A stretch of DNA of 22,129 bases from Bacillota bacterium (GTDB lineage: Bacteria; Bacillota; Clostridia; Peptostreptococcales; Anaerovoracaceae). Positions within the stretch are counted from its first letter, which is position 1; every line of letters begins with the position of its first letter. Of this stretch, positions 1 to 7,541 are shown piece after piece. Made by a program: the position numbers and the translations under genes. The notes beneath the pieces are model-generated. The model did not search any database, was not told the DNA's origin, and was given only the letters and a program-made list of their open reading frames with translations. The stretch lies in assembly GCA_021443825.1 (NCBI GenBank), contig JABUTE010000100.1:1-22129 (forward strand), written 5' to 3'.

Positions 1-190
1 GGTGCAAACCGGCTGCGAGCGAGTTTCGAAAACGCCCGCAGAGCAAGGCAGGAGCCGATTGAGCTCACGGCGAAGCGAACTCGGCTTTGCGAAGGCACAC
101 CTGCCGATGGCAGCTCGCTCGACGATTGGGCAGCAATTGCGATCACAGCTCTTCTCAAGGCTTTGCTCAGACACACCGCACCGGCTTGAT
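1..190 (+). repeat. Rearranged partial copy of the ~206-bp hairpin repeat
   Basis: Positions 11-93 match the 3' part of the repeat found in full at 13181-13388 and 21824-22030. They share GAGTTTCGAAAACGCCCGC and the GAGCTCACGGCGAAGCGA core. Arms AGCCGA (53-58) and TCGGCT (81-86) can pair around this core. Positions roughly 120-190, read on the minus strand, carry the 5' part of the same repeat (GAGCAAAGCCTTGAG), so this copy is broken and its 5' segment is inverted. The window edge cuts it on the left. The frames open through it look like by-products of the repeat, and no protein is supported. Confidence 0.7.
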
Positions 191-317
191 AGAAACCAAG
201 CCTTCAGAAGGTCATGGTGCCAAAAGGTTCGATATATCGCAGAATTTGACTCCACTTTTTGCAATTTCGATTTTAAACACGTGTATTATTTATTATTATC
301 ATGACATTCTGGTGACT

Positions 318-411
318 TGGTGCCAGGAACCGGGGATTTCCGGCCTCCCAGGCTCCGCATACAGGCAAAAGTGGAGCCTGATGCGAGGGAAATCTTATGA
401 AACTGTCACCA
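318..411 (+). repeat. 94-bp palindromic element, copy 1
   Basis: The element has two 40-bp arms (318-357 forward, 372-411 reverse) around a 14-bp loop, CATACAGGCAAAAG. Its ends are TGGTGCCAG and CTGTCACCA, which pair except at one position. The inner ends CAGGCTCC and GGAGCCTG pair perfectly. Between them GATTTCC can pair with GGAAATC, giving a long interrupted hairpin. A second copy lies in the opposite orientation at 21582-21675 with nearly the same loop. It resembles a miniature inverted-repeat or intergenic hairpin element. No coding function is supported. Confidence 0.75.
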
Positions 412-464
412 GAAGCCTATAAGAAGAGAACTCGCTCGGTAGGTTGCCTTGTTATGGGCATAAA

Positions 465-504
465 TGGAGCCTGCACGAAAGGAAAATGCAGAAATTTGAC
501 ACCA
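465..504 (-). repeat. Single 40-bp arm of the TGGTG...GGCTCCA family
   Basis: Read on the minus strand this is TGGTGTCAAA, 20 variable bases, then a GCAGGCTCCA end. Its length is exactly 40 bp, like the arms of the 94-bp palindrome next to it. No clear partner arm lies 14 bp from its GGCTCCA end. Its homologue in the distal island is 21478-21517. Confidence 0.65.
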
Positions 505-539
505 GCCCGAGAGAGCGGACATCTGCAGACCATTCAAGC

Positions 540-562
540 GGGCGTGGATCGGCAGGATGATG
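540..562 (-). repeat. Dispersed motif CCTGCCGATCCACGCCC
   Basis: The minus strand reads CATCATCCTGCCGATCCACG followed by CCC. The same core occurs at 13126-13144, 13439-13457 and 21421-21443. With the neighbouring 40-bp arms it forms a composite block (318-562) that recurs inverted at 21421-21675. Confidence 0.7.
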
Positions 563-598
563 CCGGCGCAGGAGCCGGTTCCCGGACAACGGTTCAAG

Positions 599-887
599 TT
601 CTGCAAAAATACATCCAACTGCCGCTTTTAGCAGAAAACCATACTGATTTGAGTCCATTTTTCGGCCTGATTTTTTGAGAATTCTGCAAAAAGGCATGAG
701 CAGCAGCAAGTTTTGCAGAATTTCCTCGGGCAAGAAGGTCGATCTTTAGCCGAAAGGAAGAATTTTTTCTGCAAAAATTCATATGATCTCTACATTTTGC
801 AGAATTTGCTGCTGCGCACGGCTGAATTACAGCCGAAATTATCTGTAATTTCTGCTTTATTGAGCGATATTTGTCTGTTTTGCAGAA
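599..887. repeat. Four tandem hairpins with TTCTGCAAAA arms
   Basis: Four inverted repeats lie at 599-636, 682-720, 768-804 and 850-887, with starts 83, 86 and 82 bp apart. Each opens with TTCTGCAAAA (unit 4: TTCTGCTTTA) and closes with TTTTGCAGAA (unit 1: TTTTAGCAGAA). Units 2 and 3 have perfect 10-bp arms around 17-19 bp loops. The DNA between units is AT-rich and not conserved apart from short GCCGAAA or TTTCGGC stretches. Four hairpins at an even spacing argue for tandem amplification of an ~84-bp unit that then diverged. No gene is recognisable here. Confidence 0.65.
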
Positions 888-1054
888 AAATACCTTTGCG
901 GACGCCCATTGAGGGTCCCGATGATATACTCTGGACGGGTCACTGCGTGTTATTTCATAAAACCTCCCGGGCAAAAGGCCATCGTAACAATCGTCCGCTG
1001 GCAGGTCGGAACGCCTCTGCAAGGCCTGCCCGGCCCGGGGAGCCAAAATCCCGA

Positions 1055-1630
1055 TCACAACGATGCCTCTTCCCTGTTCGAACCCTTCGAAACAATGTCG
1101 ATGCCGACAAACAGGGGTGGAAGCAGCGAGAACATGGCGCGAAAGTCTTCGATGTCGAAATCCGCTGCATCTGATGTAAGGATGCGGTAATCGCCTGTGG
1201 AATCGGTCATCTCCCAGAAGGTATCCTGAAAGCCCAGGCGCTCATAGAACCGAAACCGGGCAAGACGCTGGGCAGCGTTTTCTGCCGAGGGATCGACCGG
1301 CTCGATATCCAGCACCATAGAGCGGCCGGAATAGTGCTCCAGCAGCCGGCGCACCATAAGAGCTCCCAGGCCCTGCCCTCGCAGCCCTTCGGGAACGGCG
1401 CAGTAGAGCAGGTAGACATACCGCTGCGACAGCAGCATATAGGCAAAGCCGGCGAACACATCGCCCTCGTAAAAGGCCCACAGCTCCACCCCCGGCTTGT
1501 TCAGATAAGCCAGCATGATGCGCCAGGCAATTTTCTCCCTGGGCGGAAACGCTTCCTTGAACAGCTCTCCCGCCGGAATCCGTGCCGCCGAATAGCGTCT
1601 TATTCTTTTCATTGTAAGTTGCTTCATCAT
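1055..1630 (-). CDS. GNAT-family N-acetyltransferase
   Basis: A 191-aa protein of the GCN5-related acetyltransferase family, expected to transfer acetyl from acetyl-CoA to an amine; the substrate is unknown. The acetyl-CoA binding motif is visible as GLRGQGLGALMV near residues 80-95, preceded by the strand VYLLYCAVPEG. A later RFYERLGF segment is typical of the C-terminal GNAT strand and helix. The N-terminal FKEAFPPREK resembles GNAT proteins annotated in Clostridia. Two Met codons are adjacent at the start (1630 and 1627) and a third follows at codon 7, but none has a Shine-Dalgarno sequence. A promoter -10 box sits only 6 bp upstream of the first ATG, so the mRNA may be leaderless. The gene is monocistronic, downstream of the sbcC terminator region, and is followed by the repeat island at 1-1054. 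Confidence 0.85.
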   Translation of the reverse strand: MMKQLTMKRIRRYSAARIPAGELFKEAFPPREKIAWRIMLAYLNKPGVELWAFYEGDVFAGFAYMLLSQRYVYLLYCAVPEGLRGQGLGALMVRRLLEHYSGRSMVLDIEPVDPSAENAAQRLARFRFYERLGFQDTFWEMTDSTGDYRILTSDAADFDIEDFRAMFSLLPPLFVGIDIVSKGSNREEASL

Positions 1631-1636
1631 GACTCT

Positions 1637-1665
1637 ATCATAGCCGACCGCATCCCTTCTTACAA
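1637..1665 (-). promoter_or_regulatory. Sigma-A-type promoter for the GNAT gene
   Basis: On the minus strand TTGTAA (1665-1660), 17 bp, then TATGAT (1642-1637). The predicted transcript start falls at or within a base or two of the first ATG at 1630. There is no Shine-Dalgarno sequence in the 20 bases before the ATG. Confidence 0.6.
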
Positions 1666-1782
1666 GAGCATACGCCTTTCCAGCAGATACAGAAAAAGAG
1701 GCTTTCGGATCGCGGTTCTTTAAAGCCCTGGCCTACCGAAAGGCCTTCTGCCGCCGACCTGTCGTGAGAATGATGGCATAAT

Positions 1783-1826
1783 AATACCCCATGCGACTGT
1801 TTTACCGGTGCATGGGGTATTTTTTC
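1783..1826. terminator. Rho-independent terminator, strongest on the plus strand
   Basis: A perfect 12-bp stem AATACCCCATGC/GCATGGGGTATT with a 15-bp loop. On the plus strand it runs directly into six T residues. On the minus strand the tail is the weaker TATTATTATG. It lies about 90 bp after the sbcC stop and probably ends the minus-strand operon. Its better U-tract faces a plus-strand transcript for which no gene is visible. Confidence 0.7.
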
Positions 1827-1916
1827 TGCGATCCATTCCACTGCCTTGCCGGACGGCAGCATCATACAGCTGCCGTGGGCATGTTGATTGCCGGCGATGA
1901 TCCTGAAGCACATTGT

Positions 1917-4685
1917 TTATGAGAGGATCTTCGCTTTGCTTCCGGCAGTCTTATCCTTTGTCACGACGATCTGCCTGTCGATGCGGTTCTTCAGGTCTGC
2001 AACATGGGAGATGATGCCGACCAGACGGTCGCCGTCCGCCAGGCTCTGCAGCGCATGAATTGCCTGCTCAAGAGACTCTTCGTCCAACGAGCCGAAGCCC
2101 TCGTCTACGAACATGGTATCCAGCCTGACGCCTCCGGCAGAGGCCTGGATCTCGTCAGAAAGGCCAAGGGCAAGGGACAAAGACGCCTTAAACGACTCGC
2201 CCCCCGAAAGGGTCTTGACGCTTCTGCTCTGCCCGTTGTAGTGGTCGATCACGTCAAGATCCAGTCCGCTCTGGCTGCGGTTATTCTCCGCTTCCTCTCG
2301 GCGCTTCAGTTCGTACTGCCCGCCCGACATGATCATAAAGCGGGTGTTTGCACGTGCGATGATCCGGTCAAAATACGTCATCTGGATATAGGTCTCCAGC
2401 ATTACTTTTTCTTTGCCCGCGATGGTACCGTTGGCCGTATCGGACAACGCCTTCATCCATGCATAGCGTTTTTCCAGGACATCCAGATCGCCGACCTTTT
2501 CCTCGATTCGGGCAAGAGCCTTGCGATTGGCCTCCATGCGGGAATGCAGCTCTTTGGAAGCTGCCGTATCCTTACTCTTCTTTTCGGTTATGTCGGCTTT
2601 CTTCTTTAATTCTGCATCCTGATCAAGATCAAGATCTGTTGAAAGCTGCTTTGACAGCTCTTCGATGGACGCCTGATAGCCGGCGAGCCTTTGATCCGAT
2701 TCGGAAAGCTCTTTTTGCGCCTTATCATAAGCCGACTTCATTGCGCGGACGGTGTTCTCCAGCTCCGCAGCCTGCTTTTGCGCCTCTTTGATGCTTTCAA
2801 AGGGAAGTGCTTTTCTGTCTTTATCAAGCTGTTTTTTCTGCTCGCTCAGCGAGGCCTTCGCTGCTTCTTGCGCGGCCTTTCGATCGGAAAGCGCCAGAGC
2901 TCGCTCTTTCAGTTCACTTTCTATGTTCGGCAGCGATGCCGAAAGCTCTGCCCTGCGGGATACCTTCTTTTCCACTTCGGCGATTTCCGCCGCAAGCACC
3001 AAGATCTGGCCGGAAACCTCTTTCTGCTGCTGCGGCAGCAGGGCTTGCGCATCATCTAAGGAAGCGCTCTGCCACAGTTCTTTTACCAGCTTTTCTGTTT
3101 CTGCTTTTTTCGCATCAAGCAGGCCTTTTGCTTTTTTGCATTCTCCGCTCAGATCTTCGGCTTTCTTTCTTGCTGCTTCCGCCTTCTCTTTTGCCGCCTT
3201 TAACTGCTCTTCCGTAGGCGCCTTGTCGGATTTCTGCGCGATGCAGGGATGCTCTAACGAGCCGCAAACAGGGCAGGGTCTGCCGCTCTGCAGGGTCTGG
3301 GCAAGGATCCCGGCCTGTTCATCCAGAAAGGCCCGGTTCTTCGCCTCATGCTCTGCGGCTGCGGCCGTTGCCGTTTCTGCGGCATTTTGGTATTTTTCCT
3401 GAAGGGTCTTCAGCTCGTTTGCAAGCCCATGAAAAGCCGCATATAAGGCGGAAAGGTCTTGCAGCTTTGCCTGTTTTTCCTGCGCTTTTTCTATTTGGCG
3501 GGAGAGCTTTTCTTTTCCTTCGCCTGCGTTGGCAAGCGACTCGAACTCAGTTTGAAGGCTCTTCAGCTTCGCTTCATCAAGGGCATATTGCTTTTGATCC
3601 TGCTCATAGTGCCTGTCGCTTTGTGCAATGCGTGCCTCTTCTTTTTTGATCTGCTCTTCCAGGGTTGCTAACGCTTCATAGCTGGGAAATTCTGACGCAA
3701 GCTTTGCCTTTTCTTCTGCAAGCTTTTCTCGTTCTTCGGTCCTCCCCTTTTCCGTATCGAACGCGGTCTGCAAGGTGCGATTTGCCTCCCGTTCGCCGGT
3801 CAACTTGCCATACGCCTGTTCCAGAGCTTTTTGCGTCTTTTCCCGAGCCTCCAGCTTTCCAAGATCGGCATTGACCTTTTCCAACGCCTTGTCTGCATCT
3901 GCGATAGCCCTTTCAATAGCCACTCGTTTTTCTTCGTCCTGCTGCAGAAGACGTTTTATCAGGCCGATCACATCGGTTACGGGAAGCTCCTCCTTCTTTG
4001 CCTTTTCGACCTCTGCTGCACACAGGTCATCGGCTTGGTCGCAGCAGATGCCGTCGATATACTGCCGGATGCTGCTGCGGGCCGCCTCGCATTGGGAATG
4101 CAGCCGGCTCGACTCCTGCTTCAGGCTGCTCTGCAGCTCCTGATACAGCTGAGTTTTAAAGATCTTACGGAAAATATCGATGCGGGTATCAGTGGTGGCA
4201 AGCAGCAGCTTTAAGAAATCGCCCTGTGCGATCATGGCGATCTGAACGAACTGGTCACGGTTGATCCCCATGATCTCGCAGATCGCGCTGTCTACTTCAG
4301 TCCGTCTGGTCAAAACACGCCCGTCCGGATATTGCAGCTGCGCTTCTGCCCTTTGGGTGGTCAGACCCTCCCCGCGGGACTTGGGCCGGTCGTACTCCGG
4401 GTTGCGTTTTACGGTATAGGTCTTTCCGCCATAGGAAAAAACCAGTTCGACCTCTGTCGGGGTATCTGCAGCAGCATACTTGGACCGAAACATGGAGGGC
4501 TCACGCTGATCGCCGCTTGCTTCTCCGTAAAGGGCATAGGTGATCGCATCAAAAATAGTCGTTTTTCCGGCCCCGGTATCGCCGGTGATCAGATACAGGC
4601 CGTTTGTTCCCAGCTTGTCCAATTCCAGAACCGTTTTTTCGGCATAGGGGCCAAACGCCGATAAGGTCAGCTTAACAGGTCTCAT
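1917..4685 (-). CDS. sbcC: SbcC-type exonuclease subunit (Rad50-like SMC ATPase)
   Basis: A 922-aa ATPase partner of the SbcD nuclease. The SbcCD complex opens DNA hairpins and trims double-strand ends, and its cleavage of palindromes is well established in other bacteria. The N-terminus has the AFGPY start of the family and Walker A GDTGAGKTT at residues 35-43. A long Lys/Glu/Ala-rich coiled coil fills the middle, with a zinc hook CPVC at 471-474. The C-terminal lobe has the ABC signature LSGGESF at 826 and Walker B FVDEGFGSLDEES with Asp861-Glu862. Both ATPase halves and the hook are intact. The ATG overlaps the sbcD stop as ATGA, implying translational coupling. It is the last gene of the PARG-yaaA-sbcD-sbcC operon. 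Confidence 0.95.
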   Translation of the reverse strand: MRPVKLTLSAFGPYAEKTVLELDKLGTNGLYLITGDTGAGKTTIFDAITYALYGEASGDQREPSMFRSKYAAADTPTEVELVFSYGGKTYTVKRNPEYDRPKSRGEGLTTQRAEAQLQYPDGRVLTRRTEVDSAICEIMGINRDQFVQIAMIAQGDFLKLLLATTDTRIDIFRKIFKTQLYQELQSSLKQESSRLHSQCEAARSSIRQYIDGICCDQADDLCAAEVEKAKKEELPVTDVIGLIKRLLQQDEEKRVAIERAIADADKALEKVNADLGKLEAREKTQKALEQAYGKLTGEREANRTLQTAFDTEKGRTEEREKLAEEKAKLASEFPSYEALATLEEQIKKEEARIAQSDRHYEQDQKQYALDEAKLKSLQTEFESLANAGEGKEKLSRQIEKAQEKQAKLQDLSALYAAFHGLANELKTLQEKYQNAAETATAAAAEHEAKNRAFLDEQAGILAQTLQSGRPCPVCGSLEHPCIAQKSDKAPTEEQLKAAKEKAEAARKKAEDLSGECKKAKGLLDAKKAETEKLVKELWQSASLDDAQALLPQQQKEVSGQILVLAAEIAEVEKKVSRRAELSASLPNIESELKERALALSDRKAAQEAAKASLSEQKKQLDKDRKALPFESIKEAQKQAAELENTVRAMKSAYDKAQKELSESDQRLAGYQASIEELSKQLSTDLDLDQDAELKKKADITEKKSKDTAASKELHSRMEANRKALARIEEKVGDLDVLEKRYAWMKALSDTANGTIAGKEKVMLETYIQMTYFDRIIARANTRFMIMSGGQYELKRREEAENNRSQSGLDLDVIDHYNGQSRSVKTLSGGESFKASLSLALGLSDEIQASAGGVRLDTMFVDEGFGSLDEESLEQAIHALQSLADGDRLVGIISHVADLKNRIDRQIVVTKDKTAGSKAKILS

Positions 4686-5821
4686 TGCTCGTCCTCCCAG
4701 GTCTTTTCGATCAGCCTCTGCATGTATTCCAGCTGCTCCCGGCCCATGGGCTGATGATTCTGCAATTCATAAAAATCCGAAAAGAGCTCTAAGGGAGACT
4801 TCGACTCCGCGTCAGAGGCTCCATTGATCTGCGTATCAGAGCGGGTGCGCCTGTTATCGTAATCAAGCTTCATCAGCCGGTGATAGACCGCACGCAGCTT
4901 GCCGATGGCATCCGGAATATCCTCTTCATCGGTGAGGGTGATATGGGTATAATCCTCCTGCCAGGTGGTGTTCTCATAGAAAGCTTTCAGGGTCAGCTCT
5001 TCGTAGGTTCCCTTCAGCTCCACCAGGTCGCGGCGCGGCGTTAAGGGAAGGGTTCGAACCGTCAGCTCTCCCTTTTCGCCCAGCTCGGCCACGGTCACCG
5101 ACTTTTGATGGCCGGCTTCGGAGAAGGAGTATTTCAAAGGAGATCCGCAGTAGCGGATCCTTTCGGAACCGATGTTCTGGGGCCCGTGGATATGGCCCAG
5201 GGCGACATAGTCGAAGGCGTCGAATACAGAGGCATCCACGTTATCGACACCGCCCACCGAGAGCTCTTCGGAGTCGCAGCGAGCCGCGCCGGTCACGAAC
5301 TGATGGGCCACCAGCACATTGCGCCGCGAAGGATCGATGTTCATGGCATCGACTGCTGCCTGCAGGGCATCGGTATACGATGCCAGTCCGTCGTTCTTCA
5401 GTGCGCTGCGCACGTGCAAGGGCTTTACAAAGGGCAGCAGATGGATATCCACCGGGCCGTAAGCATCGCTTAAGGTATAGCAGGCGGCCTTGCCCCCGTA
5501 GACCGGCGAGATATGGATGCCGGTCTGATCGAGCAGCCTTCCCCCAAAGGCCAGACGCTCGGCCGAATCGTGGTTGCCGCTGCATAGAAACACCTGCAGC
5601 CCGCGGTGCGAAAGGGCGGTGAGAAAATCATCCAGCAGCTCCACTGCCTCTACCACCGGCTGCGATTTATCGTACACGTCGCCGGCGATGAGCACGGCAT
5701 CGGGCCGTTCTGCGTCGATGACGTGCAGGATCTCCTGTAAAATGTATTTCTGATCTTCGATCATGGAATATTCGTGCACCCGTTTTCCGAGATGCAGGTC
5801 GGAAAGATGGATCAGCTTCAT
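4682..5821 (-). CDS. sbcD: SbcD-type exonuclease subunit (Mre11-like metallophosphoesterase)
   Basis: A 379-aa nuclease subunit of SbcCD. The five phosphoesterase motifs are visible in order: SDLHLG (Asp8, His10), GDVYDKS near 50, GNHDSAERL near 90, VAHQF near 175, and GHIHGPQ near 210 with paired metal-binding histidines. The C-terminal part should cap the active site and contact SbcC. The start is the ATG at 5821, preceded by AGGAG at 5-bp spacing. The reading frame stays open further upstream inside yaaA, but that part does not resemble SbcD. The ATG overlaps the yaaA stop as ATGA, and the stop overlaps the sbcC start in the same way. Confidence 0.95.
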   Translation of the reverse strand: MKLIHLSDLHLGKRVHEYSMIEDQKYILQEILHVIDAERPDAVLIAGDVYDKSQPVVEAVELLDDFLTALSHRGLQVFLCSGNHDSAERLAFGGRLLDQTGIHISPVYGGKAACYTLSDAYGPVDIHLLPFVKPLHVRSALKNDGLASYTDALQAAVDAMNIDPSRRNVLVAHQFVTGAARCDSEELSVGGVDNVDASVFDAFDYVALGHIHGPQNIGSERIRYCGSPLKYSFSEAGHQKSVTVAELGEKGELTVRTLPLTPRRDLVELKGTYEELTLKAFYENTTWQEDYTHITLTDEEDIPDAIGKLRAVYHRLMKLDYDNRRTRSDTQINGASDAESKSPLELFSDFYELQNHQPMGREQLEYMQRLIEKTWEDEQ

Positions 5822-6585
5822 TGGTTCTCCTGTTTGGGATCTCTTAAAAATACCAGCTCGTTTTCGCTTGAATATGCGGGGGCAAAGCGATAGCCCAGCC
5901 GATCGAAGCCGATGATGTCTTTCGGATCTTCGATGGCGTTTTCTGCCATATAGCGCACCATCTCGCCCCTTGCCATCTTGCAATAGACGCCCTTTTGCAC
6001 CAGCCGTTCCCCTGCCATTTCGGCAAAGGTGACGGTCACCATGCGGTCGCGAGGGAGAAGATGCTTTTCGATGCAGCGGCTGTATTCCTTCGAGGCCAGA
6101 TCGACTACGGTGGTGCCGTCCGGGTCATCGCAGACATAGCGGCAGAGCCGGTCTCCCCAAAACGAATAAAGATCGCGGCAGCCGCAGAAATCGCCCTTGG
6201 CCTGCATTTCCAGCCGGTAGGGCACGATGCCGTCCATGGGGCGCAGGCAGCCGTAAAAGCCGGATAAGATCACCAGATGGCGGGAAAGATAATCGAATTG
6301 GTTCTGTTCAAAGACCGACGGCGCCATATACTTAAAGGCGATGCCGTCGTACGACAAAATGGCAGGCGACACAGACCTTGCCAGATCCATCTCCTGAAAA
6401 TAACCGTAGGCCTGCGCAGCCAGCCTGTCGCTGCAGCCCCAGAGCTTTTGCGCCTGCTGTAATGAGAGCGTTTGGATGCAGCCCTTCAGCTGCTCTGCCT
6501 GCTGCAGAAAAACAGGCTCGGTAAGAGGTGCGGGAGCCAGCTCCGAATATACCATCTGCTTTGCCGGCGACAGGATGATCTTCAC
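5818..6585 (-). CDS. yaaA: YaaA family peroxide-stress protein (UPF0246/DUF328)
   Basis: A 255-aa protein that starts MKIILSPAKQM, the family hallmark. It contains SGFYGCLRPMDGIVPYRLEM near residues 110-130 and VDLASKEYSR near 160, both strongly conserved in YaaA. In E. coli YaaA limits DNA damage during hydrogen peroxide stress by lowering free iron; the biochemical mechanism is not fully settled. The start is GTG at 6585, with AGGAGG at 5-bp spacing. That ribosome binding site overlaps the stop codon of the upstream PARG gene, only 9 bp away. Its placement between a PARG-like gene and sbcDC suggests a shared DNA-damage or oxidative-stress role. This is inferred from context. Confidence 0.93.
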   Translation of the reverse strand: MKIILSPAKQMVYSELAPAPLTEPVFLQQAEQLKGCIQTLSLQQAQKLWGCSDRLAAQAYGYFQEMDLARSVSPAILSYDGIAFKYMAPSVFEQNQFDYLSRHLVILSGFYGCLRPMDGIVPYRLEMQAKGDFCGCRDLYSFWGDRLCRYVCDDPDGTTVVDLASKEYSRCIEKHLLPRDRMVTVTFAEMAGERLVQKGVYCKMARGEMVRYMAENAIEDPKDIIGFDRLGYRFAPAYSSENELVFLRDPKQENQ

Positions 6586-6594
6586 GAAAGCCTC

Positions 6595-7404
6595 CTAAAC
6601 ACAGTCGAAAAAGGTCTCGGCAAAGCTGCGGAAATTGTACTGATCCGTACTTTTGTCGAGAACGGCGAAGGTGATGCCGTCGAAGAGAAAACGGTAGCCC
6701 TCTTCGATGAGCACGGTGCGAAAATACCCCGACACCCTTGCCGCATCGTGGCAGAACACGCCGCAGCCCCAGGCTCCCAGGGTGATGTACCGGTAGCCCA
6801 GCGCCGCTGCGCAGCTGAGCAGCTTGCGGATCTTATCGAGCATGGCGTCGTCGACCTGCTGCTGCGTCACCCCTTGCCCGCCGGCAGACCGAAGATCGGG
6901 CGCCGCAGCGGTGATGACCGCCGTGGTGAGAGGCTGCTTTAGCAGCTGCAGATCGGCAGAGCGAAACACATCCACGCAGGGCGACACCAGCATATAGTCG
7001 GTGTTAAACAGGCTGCTTTCAGCCTTGTTGGCTTCGTACATCCTCGCGGCCTGCGGTGCGGTAAGAGACGCATAAAGAGTGCTCTGGCGGCAAAGGCATT
7101 CCTCCTGGGAAACCGAACCCTGCAGATAGCCCCCTCCCGGATGATATGCGTTGGCAAAATTGAGCACCAGCTGGGAGGGCGACGCGAAGCTGTCTTCGTT
7201 TGCCACCGAGATGATGCCCATCGCGTTGTAATCAAACTCCGAATCAAGCGATGCCTTTACGAATCTGGGATCCAGCACCATGACCTTCTGATGCATGGCA
7301 GGGCTGTTTGGCAACGCCACCTGCCGGCCGCTTACCTCATAGCTGTTTTGCGCAAGGATGGTTTGGTTTTCTTTGCAGATCTTTATATTTTCTGATATCG
7401 ACAT
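6595..7404 (-). CDS. Bacterial-type poly(ADP-ribose) glycohydrolase, TIGR02452 family
   Basis: A 269-aa member of the TIGR02452 (microbial PARG) family. The catalytic signature GGG-X7-QEE is complete: GGG at 90-92 and QEE at 100-102, in HPGGGYLQGSVSQEE. The upstream LNFANAYHPGGG is the ADP-ribose-binding strand and loop. Proteins of this fold remove ADP-ribose from proteins or nucleic acids; the natural substrate here is unknown. The start is ATG at 7404, with AGGAG at 6-bp spacing. A TTG six codons upstream lies inside that ribosome binding site and is rejected. It is the first gene of the operon with yaaA, sbcD and sbcC, 9 bp before yaaA. No PARP-like or DarT-like ADP-ribosyltransferase is visible in the window. 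Confidence 0.88.
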   Translation of the reverse strand: MSISENIKICKENQTILAQNSYEVSGRQVALPNSPAMHQKVMVLDPRFVKASLDSEFDYNAMGIISVANEDSFASPSQLVLNFANAYHPGGGYLQGSVSQEECLCRQSTLYASLTAPQAARMYEANKAESSLFNTDYMLVSPCVDVFRSADLQLLKQPLTTAVITAAAPDLRSAGGQGVTQQQVDDAMLDKIRKLLSCAAALGYRYITLGAWGCGVFCHDAARVSGYFRTVLIEEGYRFLFDGITFAVLDKSTDQYNFRSFAETFFDCV

Positions 7405-7436
7405 AGGAAGCTCCTGTTTCAATATGCGGACCTCTT

Positions 7437-7453
7437 GCTGCCGAACAGGCAGC
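7437..7453 (-). promoter_or_regulatory. Small hairpin in the leader of the PARG operon
   Basis: A perfect GCTGCC/GGCAGC stem with a 5-base loop lies 33 bp upstream of the PARG start. It has no T-tract, so it is not a terminator. Its function is unknown, and no clear -35/-10 pair for the operon could be found nearby. Confidence 0.35.
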
Positions 7454-7458
7454 TCTCA

Positions 7459-7503
7459 CAAAAAAACGCATGCCGCTGGGGCCCGGGCAGGATCGCTGCA
7501 TGC
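7459..7503 (-). terminator. Probable Rho-independent terminator after the zinc-ribbon gene
   Basis: On the minus strand a GCATGC/GCATGC stem encloses a GC-rich 24-base interior with further partial pairing and is followed by GTTTTTTTG. It lies 40 bp past the zinc-ribbon stop and separates the helicase unit from the PARG operon. Confidence 0.55.
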
Positions 7504-7541
7504 AGAAAATGGCTGCTCTTTCAGCCAGCCTGCTGCAGGGG

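Noticed and set aside
599..887. CRISPR array
   Set aside because: The spacing is regular, but the units are not near-identical, the periods (82-86 bp) are too long for the ~38-bp repeats, the arms alternate as inverted repeats, and there are no cas genes.
1..1054. Transposase or insertion sequence remnant
   Set aside because: No frame in the repeat islands resembles a transposase, and no pair of terminal repeats with a target duplication could be defined; only non-coding repeats are supported.
594..1058. Minus-strand 154-codon frame starting at a GTG that overlaps the GNAT stop
   Set aside because: It runs through the tandem hairpin array, which gives repetitive FCRK/FCKT-like residues, and has no Shine-Dalgarno sequence. 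It is a product of the repeats.
5822..5983. N-terminal extension of SbcD into yaaA
   Set aside because: The extension does not resemble SbcD, while the ATG at 5821 begins the conserved MKLIHLSDLHLG and has its own ribosome binding site.
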